Shown one piece after another: positions 1-7,229 of a stretch of 15,739 nucleotides of DNA; position 1 is the stretch's first letter; each line of letters begins with the position of its first letter. The DNA is taken from NCBI GenBank assembly GCA_044450785.1, contig JBIOJM010000241.1, forward strand, positions 1-15,739, given 5' to 3'. This DNA comes from JBIOJM01 sp044450785. Lineage in GTDB: Bacteria > Planctomycetota > Planctomycetia > Isosphaerales > Isosphaeraceae. A program made the translations under genes and the position numbers. The notes under the pieces are model-generated. The model was not told where the DNA came from, ran no database searches, and saw only the letters and a program-made list of their open reading frames with translations.

Positions 1-1056
1 GACAGCGCCGACGCCATCGCCGAACGGACATTCACACGCCACAGAGTCGATAAGAGCCAAGTCGGCCAGCGACTTCGCGAGTACCTCATGAAATGCTGGA
101 GCGCGTTCGTCCGAGGGGTCGAGACGTTTCGCAAATACCAAGGCAAGAAGAAGGCGGAGGGCCGAGACCGCAAGGACGAGTACGCGGGAATGATGGCGAA
201 GGACGAAGGGCGGAGGATTGCGGACTTTGGACGCTGGGCACCGGGAGCGGATGCTTCGGATCACGTTCCTGATGGCTCGTACGGTGCGCGAGATCGGATG
301 AGCCCGCGGGGAGAAAACAGCGAAAATGTGACGAACGAAGCCAAATTCGATGAAAGCGCAATCGTTATACAAAATGAAAAACCTGTTGCAGTTGCGGCGA
401 ATTCTGGCGTTGATTCGGGACTTGACAAGCCGGAAGAACGGCCGGGGAGCGCCGAGGGAAAAGATGCTTCCGATCACGTTCCTGATGGCTCGTTCGTTGT
501 GGGAGGTGGCGAGCGGGAGGCTCTCGACCAGTCAATCGATTCGGACGCTTTGCCTGATCCGGGGGCGCAACCGGGTTGCGGCTCCGGAACGGCCAGTGCC
601 ATCCAATCAGCCAGCGCCAACATGATGGCCGATACCACCCTTTCGGACGGTGTCACCCTTTCCGACGGTACCAGCGCTTTGGCCAGTGTCACCCTTTCGG
701 ACGGTACCACCCTGTTGGAGGGCTCCCAGCTTGATGCGGGTGTCGGCGACCCGGGCGGAAACTCACACGACGTGAGCGATGCGGACGCGGTGGCGAACCG
801 CGGTGATGCGATGAGCCCGCGGGGGGGAAATAGCGAAAATGATACGAACGAAGCCAAATTCGATGATAGCGTGATCATTATACAAAATAAAGTCCTTGTT
901 GGAGTTGCGGCGAATTCTAGCGTCGATTCGGGGCTTGACAAGCGGGAAGAACAGCCCGGGAGAGCCGAGGGGAAAGACGAGTTGCTCGGGGATATTCTGG
1001 CGTCGTCGCCGAGGGAGGCTGAGATTCTTCGGCCGCATCTTCCGCGGTCGCCGTGA
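1..1056 (+). CDS. Hypothetical protein with internally duplicated modules, 5' end outside the window
   Basis: I do not recognise a function. The reading frame is open from base 1 to a TGA at 1054-1056, so the true start probably lies upstream; the ATG at 88 is internal to that frame. The first part (to about base 240) is basic and probably helical, with a run of lysines near base 150. The rest is acidic, rich in Gly, Ser and Asp, and looks disordered. It contains a 56-residue module twice (bases 298-465 and 811-978, 43 of 56 residues identical, no gaps), a DASDHVPDGS peptide twice (250-279 and 463-492), and three copies of a TLSDG peptide (637-705). No signal peptide or membrane helix is visible. 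The module copies contain AT-rich patches, such as near 360-375 and 870-895, unlike the GC-rich operon downstream. A leader of 273 bases separates it from the next gene, so it is probably a separate transcription unit. Confidence 0.6.
   Translation, partial: DSADAIAERTFTRHRVDKSQVGQRLREYLMKCWSAFVRGVETFRKYQGKKKAEGRDRKDEYAGMMAKDEGRRIADFGRWAPGADASDHVPDGSYGARDRMSPRGENSENVTNEAKFDESAIVIQNEKPVAVAANSGVDSGLDKPEERPGSAEGKDASDHVPDGSFVVGGGEREALDQSIDSDALPDPGAQPGCGSGTASAIQSASANMMADTTLSDGVTLSDGTSALASVTLSDGTTLLEGSQLDAGVGDPGGNSHDVSDADAVANRGDAMSPRGGNSENDTNEAKFDDSVIIIQNKVLVGVAANSSVDSGLDKREEQPGRAEGKDELLGDILASSPREAEILRPHLPRSP
250..280 (+). repeat. 31-bp direct repeat, copy 1
   Basis: Starts gatgcttcggatcacgttcc and matches 463-493 at 30 of 31 bases. 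Both copies are in frame and encode DASDHVPDGS. The 213-base spacing is a multiple of three, so a tandem duplication or a deletion between the copies would keep the frame. Confidence 0.8.
298..465 (+). repeat. 168-bp coding module, copy A
   Basis: Reads MSPRGENSENVTNEAKFD at its start and ends in GKD. It aligns without gaps to copy B at 811-978: 144 of 168 bases are identical, with 4, 8 and 12 differences at codon positions 1, 2 and 3. Thirteen codons change the amino acid and seven are silent. It is bracketed by a 31-base direct repeat. Confidence 0.85.
463..493 (+). repeat. 31-bp direct repeat, copy 2
   Basis: Matches 250-280 with one mismatch (ccga in place of cgga). Its first codon is the last codon of module copy A, so the two direct repeats bracket that module. 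Confidence 0.8.
637..705 (+). repeat. Three TLSDG-encoding short repeats
   Basis: The 15-base unit accctttcggacggt occurs at 637-651 and 691-705, and with one change at 655-669. The first two are 18 bases apart and the third follows after 36, so all lie in register with an 18-base, six-codon period. They encode TLSDGV/TLSDGT peptides. Confidence 0.75.
811..978 (+). repeat. 168-bp coding module, copy B
   Basis: Second copy of the 298-465 module, in the same reading frame and of exactly the same length. The middle (roughly residues 27-29 of the module) is the most diverged part, while the NEAKFD and SGLDK peptides are kept. Confidence 0.85.
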
Positions 1057-1221
1057 GAGGGCTACGGAATGGGCCGGGAATATCTCCCGACTTCAGCTTG
1101 GCAACCATTCGGCGCGACTCCCCGGCCTCCGGCTGTGCGCCTGCGGCCACCCACAGGGTCGCCGACGTCTGCTGGACCGCAGTGGACCGATCGGTCACGG
1201 ACAAACTTCCGAAGAATTTCG

Positions 1222-1249
1222 TTGACAACCACCAAGCTTCGGCGATATT
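1222..1249 (+). promoter_or_regulatory. Candidate sigma-70-like promoter for the seven-gene operon
   Basis: A perfect TTGACA box at 1222-1227 is followed after 16 bases by GATATT (1244-1249; four of six match TATAAT). It lies about 80 bases before the first gene of the operon, in an otherwise non-coding leader. The -10 match is weak and planctomycete promoters are poorly defined, so this is tentative. Confidence 0.35.
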
Positions 1250-1295
1250 TGTAGTCATACGACTTGGTTCGTAACCTATCCGGGAAGTTAATCGG

Positions 1296-1320
1296 GTCCT
1301 TCGGGGTTCAATCGAAGGGC
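1296..1320 (+). promoter_or_regulatory. Hairpin overlapping the ribosome binding site
   Basis: CCTTCG at 1298-1303 is complementary to CGAAGG at 1313-1318 around a nine-base loop. The outer U-G (1297/1319) and G-C (1296/1320) pairs extend the stem to eight pairs. The 3' arm overlaps the purine-rich stretch that would bind the ribosome before the ATG at 1330, so folding could lower initiation. No folding energy was calculated. Confidence 0.4.
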
Positions 1321-1329
1321 GGTGGTTCC

Positions 1330-2199
1330 ATGAATGCCGCGACGATCTTCGTCTTCCTGCTCGCCCAGCTCGGCCAGTCCCCCTCGCAGAAGGGCGACTC
1401 CGCGTCCCTGCAGGCTGCCCGGAGCAAGCGCGAACGGCTGCTGGAGATCTACACCAACGAAGCGGCCGGGTATGTCATTTACCACGACGCCAGCCGCAAA
1501 GAGAGGGTCGAGCTCCAGCACGAGCCCGTCTACGTCTGGACAAACCCGGTCCGCGACAGCGGGCAAGACGGGGCCGTTTTCGTCTGGACCTGCCGGGGGC
1601 GAGCGGAAGTCCTTGGCTGCTTCTTTTCAGCTCCCTCGACGGGACCGCGCAAGCTGTACCACGAGTTTCACTCGCTGTCGCTTTTGGTGCTCGACGTGAG
1701 CCGCACCGGTTCAAAGAACTGGACGCCCGAGGCCCCGGGGATCGAGCTGACGCCGATCGCGGACGCGCCGGGGCCCGGGCGATCCGCCTCACAACGTCTG
1801 GCTCAGATGCGCGCACTGACTCATGACTTCTCCGCCTCGACCAAGGACGACAAAGCGGCGCGCTGGGAGCTGCGCCTCCTCCCTCAGCCCTTCTACCGTT
1901 ACAAGAGCACCGACCCCGACGTCCTCGACGGCGCCGTGTTCGCCTTCGTCACTTCGGCGGGAACCGACCCCGAGGCACTCCTGGTCCTCGAGGCACGCAA
2001 GCCGGCGGACAACGTCGGCCCGGTCTGGCACTACGCCGTCGCTCGGTTCACGGACCTGAACCTCTGGGTACGGCACAAGGGCACGGAGGTCTTTTTCGCC
2101 CCCTATATCCCGCATGGCTTGCCCCGGCAAGATCCCAAGCACCGCTACCGCGTTTTCCACGACCGGAACCTGGCTCCCGTCGAAGAGAAGGCCCAATGA
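1330..2199 (+). CDS. Secreted protein of unknown function, first gene of the MoxR operon
   Basis: A 289-residue protein with no fold or catalytic motif that I can name. I chose the ATG at 1330, not the in-frame ATG at 1264, because it follows a purine-rich GGGCGGTGG and starts a short hydrophobic segment (MNAATIFVFLLAQLG) resembling an export signal. The mature part is compact, with several WTNP/VWTCRG and WELRLLPQP-type stretches rich in aromatic residues and beta-strand character, and a phrase reading DVLDGAVFAFVTSAGTDPEA. From memory, proteins of this kind are frequent in planctomycetes and annotated only as hypothetical; I could not check that. The next gene starts 47 bases downstream on the same strand. 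A location outside the cytoplasm, at the envelope, is inferred from the signal and from the membrane proteins of the operon. Confidence 0.8.
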   Translation: MNAATIFVFLLAQLGQSPSQKGDSASLQAARSKRERLLEIYTNEAAGYVIYHDASRKERVELQHEPVYVWTNPVRDSGQDGAVFVWTCRGRAEVLGCFFSAPSTGPRKLYHEFHSLSLLVLDVSRTGSKNWTPEAPGIELTPIADAPGPGRSASQRLAQMRALTHDFSASTKDDKAARWELRLLPQPFYRYKSTDPDVLDGAVFAFVTSAGTDPEALLVLEARKPADNVGPVWHYAVARFTDLNLWVRHKGTEVFFAPYIPHGLPRQDPKHRYRVFHDRNLAPVEEKAQ

Positions 2200-2246
2200 G
2201 CCGTTGGGATGACACCGAACCATCCTCGTGGACTCGAGACTGACCC

Positions 2247-3221
2247 ATGCCCCGACCTGGCTCGAAAGCATGGCCCCGAGCGTTTCAGCTTGCTGCCGGT
2301 TTACTCGCGGGCTTGGCCGTCTGGCTCTCGGACGGGTCGGTGCCCCGTGCCGACGACGCGTCGCGCGCGCAGCCCGGCCAGTCCTCGGGGACCGTCGGAA
2401 CGAGGCGGGCGCTGATCGTTTGTGGTTTGCCGGGCGACGACGAGCACCGCAAGCTCTTCGCGGAGACCGTCGAGAAACTGCACAAGGCACTGACCGGACG
2501 GTACGGTTTCCCTGCCTCCGAGGTCCTGGTGCGGTTCGGCGTTGCGAGCCAGCCGGGCGACGGGCCCGCGCTGGCGAACGTACGGGGGCTGTCGAACCGA
2601 GAGGGGATCGCGGCCGACGTGGACGAGCTGCGGAAGCGGCTGAGGGCCGAGGACACGCTCTGGGTGATCGTCCTGGGCCACACCCACTACGACGGCCGGC
2701 ATTCCCACCTGAATCTCCCCGGCCCGGACCTGGACGAACGGGCGTTCGCCAAGCTATTCGAAGGCCTCAAGCCGCGCGAGCAAGTCTTCTTCATCACCAC
2801 GGCCGCGAGCGGCTTCTTCCTCAAGCCTCTCGCCGCGACCGGCCGGATCGTCATCACGGCGACCGAGGCCGACCAGGAGGTCAATGAGACGCTGTTCCCG
2901 CACGCCCTGGCCGACGTGCTCGCCGCACCCCCGGAAGGGACCGACCGCGACAAGGACGGCAAGGTCTCGGTTTTCGAGTTATACCTGGCCGTCGTGGCCG
3001 ATGTGATGAAGCGGTACGCCGACGACGAAAACCTGCCGACCGAACATGCCAAGCTCGACGACAACGGCGACGGCCACGGCAGCGAGCTCCAGGAAAGCTA
3101 CCTGCCGCCGGAGCTCGGCGGCCGCGCTGGTCCGAGAAAAGAGCCGAAGATCGGGCCGAAGGACGACGGCGCCCTGGCGTCGAAGACCTCCATTGATGCA
3201 CCCACCGTTCCGAAGGCGTGA
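2247..3221 (+). CDS. Caspase/C13-like protein, probably catalytically dead, with EF-hand-like loop
   Basis: This 324-residue protein has a hydrophobic N-terminal segment (about 13-28), probably a signal peptide or anchor. A caspase-hemoglobinase-like fold follows: strand RRALIVCG (53-60), helix 66-83, strand VIVLGHTH (140-147), strand VFFITTAASG (180-189), and strand RIVITATEADQEVNET (200-215), which resembles the TA-T-x-A-D-x-E-xNE region of caspase-like peptidases. His145 sits where the catalytic His of the GHG motif would be. Where a D-x-C-x-SG motif is expected the sequence has T-T-A-A-S-G (184-189), so the nucleophile appears to be Ala186 and no peptidase activity is expected. A canonical EF-hand loop, D-R-D-K-D-G to E, lies at 233-244, and a degenerate second one (DDNGDG) at 271-282. 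The tail is rich in Lys, Pro and Asp. No convincing ribosome binding site precedes the ATG at 2247. Confidence 0.8.
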   Translation: MPRPGSKAWPRAFQLAAGLLAGLAVWLSDGSVPRADDASRAQPGQSSGTVGTRRALIVCGLPGDDEHRKLFAETVEKLHKALTGRYGFPASEVLVRFGVASQPGDGPALANVRGLSNREGIAADVDELRKRLRAEDTLWVIVLGHTHYDGRHSHLNLPGPDLDERAFAKLFEGLKPREQVFFITTAASGFFLKPLAATGRIVITATEADQEVNETLFPHALADVLAAPPEGTDRDKDGKVSVFELYLAVVADVMKRYADDENLPTEHAKLDDNGDGHGSELQESYLPPELGGRAGPRKEPKIGPKDDGALASKTSIDAPTVPKA

Positions 3222-3299
3222 GTCGAAGGGGCCGAGTCATTGAACCGGACGTCGACCCGCCCGCACCGCGACTCCTTGACCCCGAGAGGCCCGCAACTG

Positions 3300-4343
3300 A
3301 TGGAAGCCCCGCGAACCCGTGACGCCAAGCTGAACGATCCCACGGCGGTCTCGAACGAGGACGCCGCCGTCGTGGCTCGCCTGCGCGAGGCGCGCCTCCG
3401 CGTCCGCGATGAGATTGCCAAGGTGATCGTCGGCCAGGAGACGGTCATCGACCACATGCTCGTCGGCCTGCTCTGCCGCGGCCATATCCTCTTGCTGGGT
3501 GTGCCCGGGCTCGGCAAGACGCTGATGGCCCGCACCCTGGCGCGGACGCTCGAACTGGAGTTCCGCCGCATCCAGTTCACGCCCGACCTGATGCCTTCGG
3601 ACATCACCGGTATGGACATCATCGAGGAGGACCCGGCAACCGGCCGGCGCAAGCTGGAATTCCTACCCGGGCCGATCTTCACGAACTTCCTGCTCGCCGA
3701 CGAGATCAACCGCACGCCTCCCAAGACCCAGGCCGCGCTCTTGCAGGCGATGCAGGAGCACGAGGTCTCGATCGGGCGGCGGACCTATCCGCTCAATCCG
3801 CCGTTCTTCGTGGTCGCCACCCAGAACCCGATCGAGATGGAAGGCACTTATCCGCTGCCCGAGGCCCAGCTCGACCGGTTCATGTTCAACCTCAAAGTCA
3901 AGTACCCGACTCCCAAAGAGGAGCTGTTGATCGTCAAGGGGACGACCGGCACGCACACGGCTGAGGCGCGGCCGGTCTTGAAGGCCGAGGAGCTGCTGCG
4001 ACTCCAGGACCTGGTTCGCGGGGTGCCGATCGCCGACTCGGTCATGAGCTACGCCGTGCGCCTGGTCGTCGCGTCGCGCCCGGGTGAGTCGAAGGAAATC
4101 GACGGCATTCACAAATACCTGCTCTACGGGGCGAGCCCGCGGGCCTCGCAGTACCTGGTCCTGGGCGCCAAGGCACGGGCCATCCTCGCGGGCAAATACC
4201 ACGTCGATTTCGATGACGTGAAGAACCTTGCCAGCCCGGTCCTCCGGCATCGGCTCGTGCTCAATTTTCATGCCCGCGCCGACGGTGTGGACGCCGATGC
4301 GATCATCCGCCGGCTGGTCGAAACCGTCAAGCAGGAGGCCTGA
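3300..4343 (+). CDS. MoxR family AAA+ ATPase
   Basis: A complete 347-residue MoxR-type ATPase. Walker A is GVPGLGKT (67-74), Walker B is LLADEIN (131-137), sensor 1 is ATQNP (173-177), a candidate arginine finger lies in LDRF (191-194), and the C-terminal lid carries the GASPRAS sensor 2 signature (277-283). Length and motif order are normal for the family. MoxR proteins use ATP to remodel or activate VWA-domain partners, and the next gene encodes such a partner only six bases downstream. Start choice is uncertain: ATG at 3300 has a moderate GAGAGG upstream, while TTG at 3240 is in frame, adds 20 residues, and has a good GAAGGGG eight bases before it. I kept the ATG because the extra residues are low-complexity and lie outside the conserved domain. 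The protein is expected in the cytoplasm. Confidence 0.95.
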   Translation: MEAPRTRDAKLNDPTAVSNEDAAVVARLREARLRVRDEIAKVIVGQETVIDHMLVGLLCRGHILLLGVPGLGKTLMARTLARTLELEFRRIQFTPDLMPSDITGMDIIEEDPATGRRKLEFLPGPIFTNFLLADEINRTPPKTQAALLQAMQEHEVSIGRRTYPLNPPFFVVATQNPIEMEGTYPLPEAQLDRFMFNLKVKYPTPKEELLIVKGTTGTHTAEARPVLKAEELLRLQDLVRGVPIADSVMSYAVRLVVASRPGESKEIDGIHKYLLYGASPRASQYLVLGAKARAILAGKYHVDFDDVKNLASPVLRHRLVLNFHARADGVDADAIIRRLVETVKQEA

Positions 4344-4349
4344 GCCGCG

Positions 4350-5246
4350 ATGCCATTCGACCCCCGTTCCCTGATCGATCCCGTGTTCTTCTCGCGACTC
4401 GAGTCGATCGAGCTGCGCGCCCGCTCGATCGTCGAGGGGTCGATGCACGGTCTGCACCGCAGCCCTTATCTCGGCATCAGCGTCGAGTTCGCCTCGCACC
4501 GCGAGTACACCCCCGGCGACGATATCCGGCACTTGAACTGGAAGCTCTACGCACGAAACGATCGCCTTTACATCAAGGAGTACGACGCCGACACCAACCT
4601 GAACCTCTACCTGCTCCTGGACGCCAGCGCCTCGATGAGCTGCGCCAACACCGGCAGGAGCAAGCTGCACTATGCGGCGTCGCTCGCCGCGGCGCTGGCG
4701 CACCTGGCGCTCAAGCAGCGCGATGCTGTTGGGCTGACCGTGTATTCCGACTCGGTGACGGCCCACCTGACTCCACGCGCCAAGCCTGGCCAGTTCGACG
4801 AGGTGCTCGCCACGATCGCCGCCGCCGAAGTCCGCCCGGCAACCGACAACGACCGCGCCCTGCACCAGGCGGCCGAGTTCGCCCGGCGGCGCGGCATGGT
4901 CGTGCTCCTCTCCGACCTGTTCGGCGATCTCGCCACGATCGTCGGCGGCCTGGACCACCTGCGCTACAACAACCATGAAGTGATCATCTGGCACATCTTG
5001 GATCCCTGGGAGCGAGACCTCTCGGTCGATGGTCACATCCGCTTCCGCGATCTGGAGAGCGGCGAGACGCTGACCACGCAGGCCGAGGGCATCCGCCAGG
5101 CGTACCGCCAGGCCGTGGACGAGTGGCGACAGGCGCTCGAGGTCGAGTGCCGCAAACGCGCCATCGACCGCATCGAGCTGACCACGGACGATCCGCCCGA
5201 CCGCGCGCTTTTGGACTACTTGGTCAAGCGGGCGAGGACTTTCTGA
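4350..5246 (+). CDS. DUF58 domain protein (VWA-like MoxR partner)
   Basis: A 298-residue DUF58 protein. The family signature R-E-Y-T-P-G-D-D-I-R-x-x-N-W-K (51-65) is present. A VWA-like region follows with the metal-site motif DASAS (91-95), a candidate MIDAS Thr near 165 and LLSD ending at Asp189, so metal coordination seems possible. No membrane helix is present, so the protein is probably soluble and cytoplasmic. DUF58 proteins are usually encoded right after MoxR and are thought to be its adaptor or substrate; the six-base gap here fits translational coupling. Upstream of the ATG at 4350 there is only a weak gagccgc, consistent with coupling to the MoxR stop codon. Confidence 0.93.
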   Translation: MPFDPRSLIDPVFFSRLESIELRARSIVEGSMHGLHRSPYLGISVEFASHREYTPGDDIRHLNWKLYARNDRLYIKEYDADTNLNLYLLLDASASMSCANTGRSKLHYAASLAAALAHLALKQRDAVGLTVYSDSVTAHLTPRAKPGQFDEVLATIAAAEVRPATDNDRALHQAAEFARRRGMVVLLSDLFGDLATIVGGLDHLRYNNHEVIIWHILDPWERDLSVDGHIRFRDLESGETLTTQAEGIRQAYRQAVDEWRQALEVECRKRAIDRIELTTDDPPDRALLDYLVKRARTF

Positions 5247-5263
5247 ACTCTGTTCGAGGCACA

Positions 5264-7213
5264 ATGCACTTCATTCAGCTCGGGATGCTCGGCGCGCTGG
5301 GCGCCCTGGCGATCCCGATCATCATCCACCTGATGTTCCGGACGCGGGCCCGCCTGGTCGACCTGGGGACGCTTCAGTTCCTCAAGGTCGTGCTGCGCGA
5401 CAACGCGCGGCGGCGGAAGCTGAGGCGCTGGCTCCTCCTCGTGCTGCGGATGGCATGCTTGGCCCTGGTCGCCTTCCTGTTCGCCCGGCCGTACATGCTC
5501 GCGACCGAGCCGGCCGCGGGAGACCGCCTGGTCGTGGTACTGCTCGACCGCTCGGCCAGCATGGGCCTCCAAGGGGGCGCCCGGCCGATTGATCAGGCGC
5601 TGGCCGAGGCGCGGACGATCCTGGGGCGGGCGAGCCCGGGGACTCAGTTTGAAGCCGGCATCTTCGACCAGAAGGTCCATCCCGTGGCGTGGCCGGCCGA
5701 CCTCGGCAAATCCGCACTCGAGCCCACGGCGGCCGGCACGGACTACGGCGCCGCCCTGGCCTGGGCGCGCGACCTCCTCGTCCGCTCTCGGAAAGGAATC
5801 AAGGAACTGCACATCCTCACCGATCTCCAGCGCTCCGGGCTCGACCGCGGTGAGTCCGTGAGCCTCCCCGTCGACGTCGAGGTCCATCTCCGGGACTTCG
5901 GCCGTGCGTTTCCCAAGAACGTCGCCGTCACGGGCGTCGCGATCGCACCTCAGACCGTCCGGCCCGGCGAGCCGGCCTCCGTCACGGCGACGGTGTTCAA
6001 CGCCTCACCCCTGCCGGTTTCCAAGTGCCTCGTCCGGCTCCACATTGAAGCCGGCCGAAGGAAACGCGACATGGAGCGGACGATCAGCCTGGATGGGGCT
6101 GCGGCGACGAGCGTCGCGTTCCAGCTCAACGAGCTGCCCGAGGGGCTCTGGCGCGGACACGTCGAAGCGTCAACCGGCGATGAATTACCATTCGACGACC
6201 GGCGCTTCCTGGCCGTCATGGTCGCGCCGCCCGCGCGTGTGCTGCTCGTGGATGGCGACCCTGGCCGGTCCTCTTACGAATCGGAAACCTACTTCCTTCA
6301 AGCCGCGCTGCGGCTCGCGCCGCCCGGCGAGCATTATGCAAAAACTCCATTCGATCCACGGACGGTCGATCTCGTCGTCGGCACGGGCCTGCCGGACCTG
6401 GAAAAGACCGAGGCCGTGGTGCTGGCGAACGTCGAGGACCTCGGCGCGTCCGACGTGAAGCGACTCGGCGCGTTCGTCGATCGCGGGGGTGGCTTGCTCG
6501 TGTTTACCGGCGACCGCGTCCAGCCCGAAGGGACGCGCGTGCTCGAGGCGGCGGGCCTGGGTGTGGGCGACGTTTTCGGGCCCATGACGGCCACGGAGCG
6601 TCCCTGGCGGCTCGAGCGATGGGATGTGCGGCACCCGGTCTTCAAGCCATTCGCCGACCCCGAGCATGGCGATCTTCGGCGGCCGGCGTTCACGGCAATC
6701 ACGCGCATCAAGCCGGACCACGAAGCCCGCGTTTTGGCATGGTTCCGGGGCGGCGAGCCCGCGCTCCTCGAGCGAACCAACGGACGGGGCAAAGTCCTTT
6801 GGTTCACCTCGGCATGCGACCGGGCCTGGGGCGACTGGCCGCGCGGGCGGATGTACCTGCCCATGCTCCATCAACTGGTCGCCTACGTTTCCGGCCTGGC
6901 CGACGGGGGCCGGATCCGCCAGGAGATCGCCGGCGACGAGCGGAAACCGGGCGTTCTCGAATCCGATCGCCTCGTCCACGTCGTCAACCCTGATCCGCTT
7001 GAATCCGAGACAGCGCGGTGTACGCCCAAGGAGTTCGCCGGCCGGTTCGGCTTCCGGCTGCCCGAGCCGGCGGCGCCGGCTGTGGTCGGGCAGAGCACGC
7101 AACGGATCGCCGACGAACGCTTGCGCAGTGACGAGATCTGGCCCTGGCTGGCATTGACATTGGTGGGCTTGCTCCTGGTAGAGAACTTCCTCGCCAACCG
7201 AACGGCAGCCTGA
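5264..7213 (+). CDS. BatA-type membrane protein with VWA domain
   Basis: A 649-residue protein from the ATG at 5264, seventeen bases after the DUF58 stop; the frame opens earlier, but only inside the DUF58 gene. The N-terminus has the BatA arrangement: helix 1 (about 4-24) with the IPIIIHL motif, a basic cytoplasmic loop, and helix 2 (about 55-75) ending in FARPY. A VWA domain follows, with metal-site DRSAS at 95-99, a Thr in the TDYGAAL stretch near 159 and ILTD near 186. An Ig-like, CARDB-type region spans about 225-310. A Rossmann-like segment resembling glutamine-amidotransferase folds starts near 320 with VLLVDGDPG and includes GGGLLVFTGD near 405-415. A final membrane helix lies at about 626-643. 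It is expected in the inner membrane with the large domains outside the cytoplasm. The order is typical of the planctomycete MoxR cluster. Confidence 0.9.
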   Translation: MHFIQLGMLGALGALAIPIIIHLMFRTRARLVDLGTLQFLKVVLRDNARRRKLRRWLLLVLRMACLALVAFLFARPYMLATEPAAGDRLVVVLLDRSASMGLQGGARPIDQALAEARTILGRASPGTQFEAGIFDQKVHPVAWPADLGKSALEPTAAGTDYGAALAWARDLLVRSRKGIKELHILTDLQRSGLDRGESVSLPVDVEVHLRDFGRAFPKNVAVTGVAIAPQTVRPGEPASVTATVFNASPLPVSKCLVRLHIEAGRRKRDMERTISLDGAAATSVAFQLNELPEGLWRGHVEASTGDELPFDDRRFLAVMVAPPARVLLVDGDPGRSSYESETYFLQAALRLAPPGEHYAKTPFDPRTVDLVVGTGLPDLEKTEAVVLANVEDLGASDVKRLGAFVDRGGGLLVFTGDRVQPEGTRVLEAAGLGVGDVFGPMTATERPWRLERWDVRHPVFKPFADPEHGDLRRPAFTAITRIKPDHEARVLAWFRGGEPALLERTNGRGKVLWFTSACDRAWGDWPRGRMYLPMLHQLVAYVSGLADGGRIRQEIAGDERKPGVLESDRLVHVVNPDPLESETARCTPKEFAGRFGFRLPEPAAPAVVGQSTQRIADERLRSDEIWPWLALTLVGLLLVENFLANRTAA

Positions 7214-7229
7214 CGTGAAAGGAACGCCC

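Larger units (their letters stand above)
1057..1329. other. Leader region between the repeat-module gene and the operon
   Basis: There is no supported gene here. It holds the candidate TTGACA promoter, a small GGTT/AACC hairpin near 1266-1276 and the hairpin at 1296-1320. No clear terminator for the upstream gene was seen. Confidence 0.6.

Noticed and set aside
1300..1320. A GGTTCAATC string resembling a tRNA T-loop
   Set aside because: The five bases on either side do not form the required T-stem, and no acceptor, D or anticodon arms surround it. The pairing present is a simple hairpin with a nine-base loop.
3663..5264. Long minus-strand open frame (533 codons) opposite the MoxR and DUF58 genes
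   Set aside because: Both plus-strand genes have complete family motifs. The antisense frame is a by-product of high GC and biased codon use, and its translation is a Val/Arg/Gly-rich mixture without motifs.
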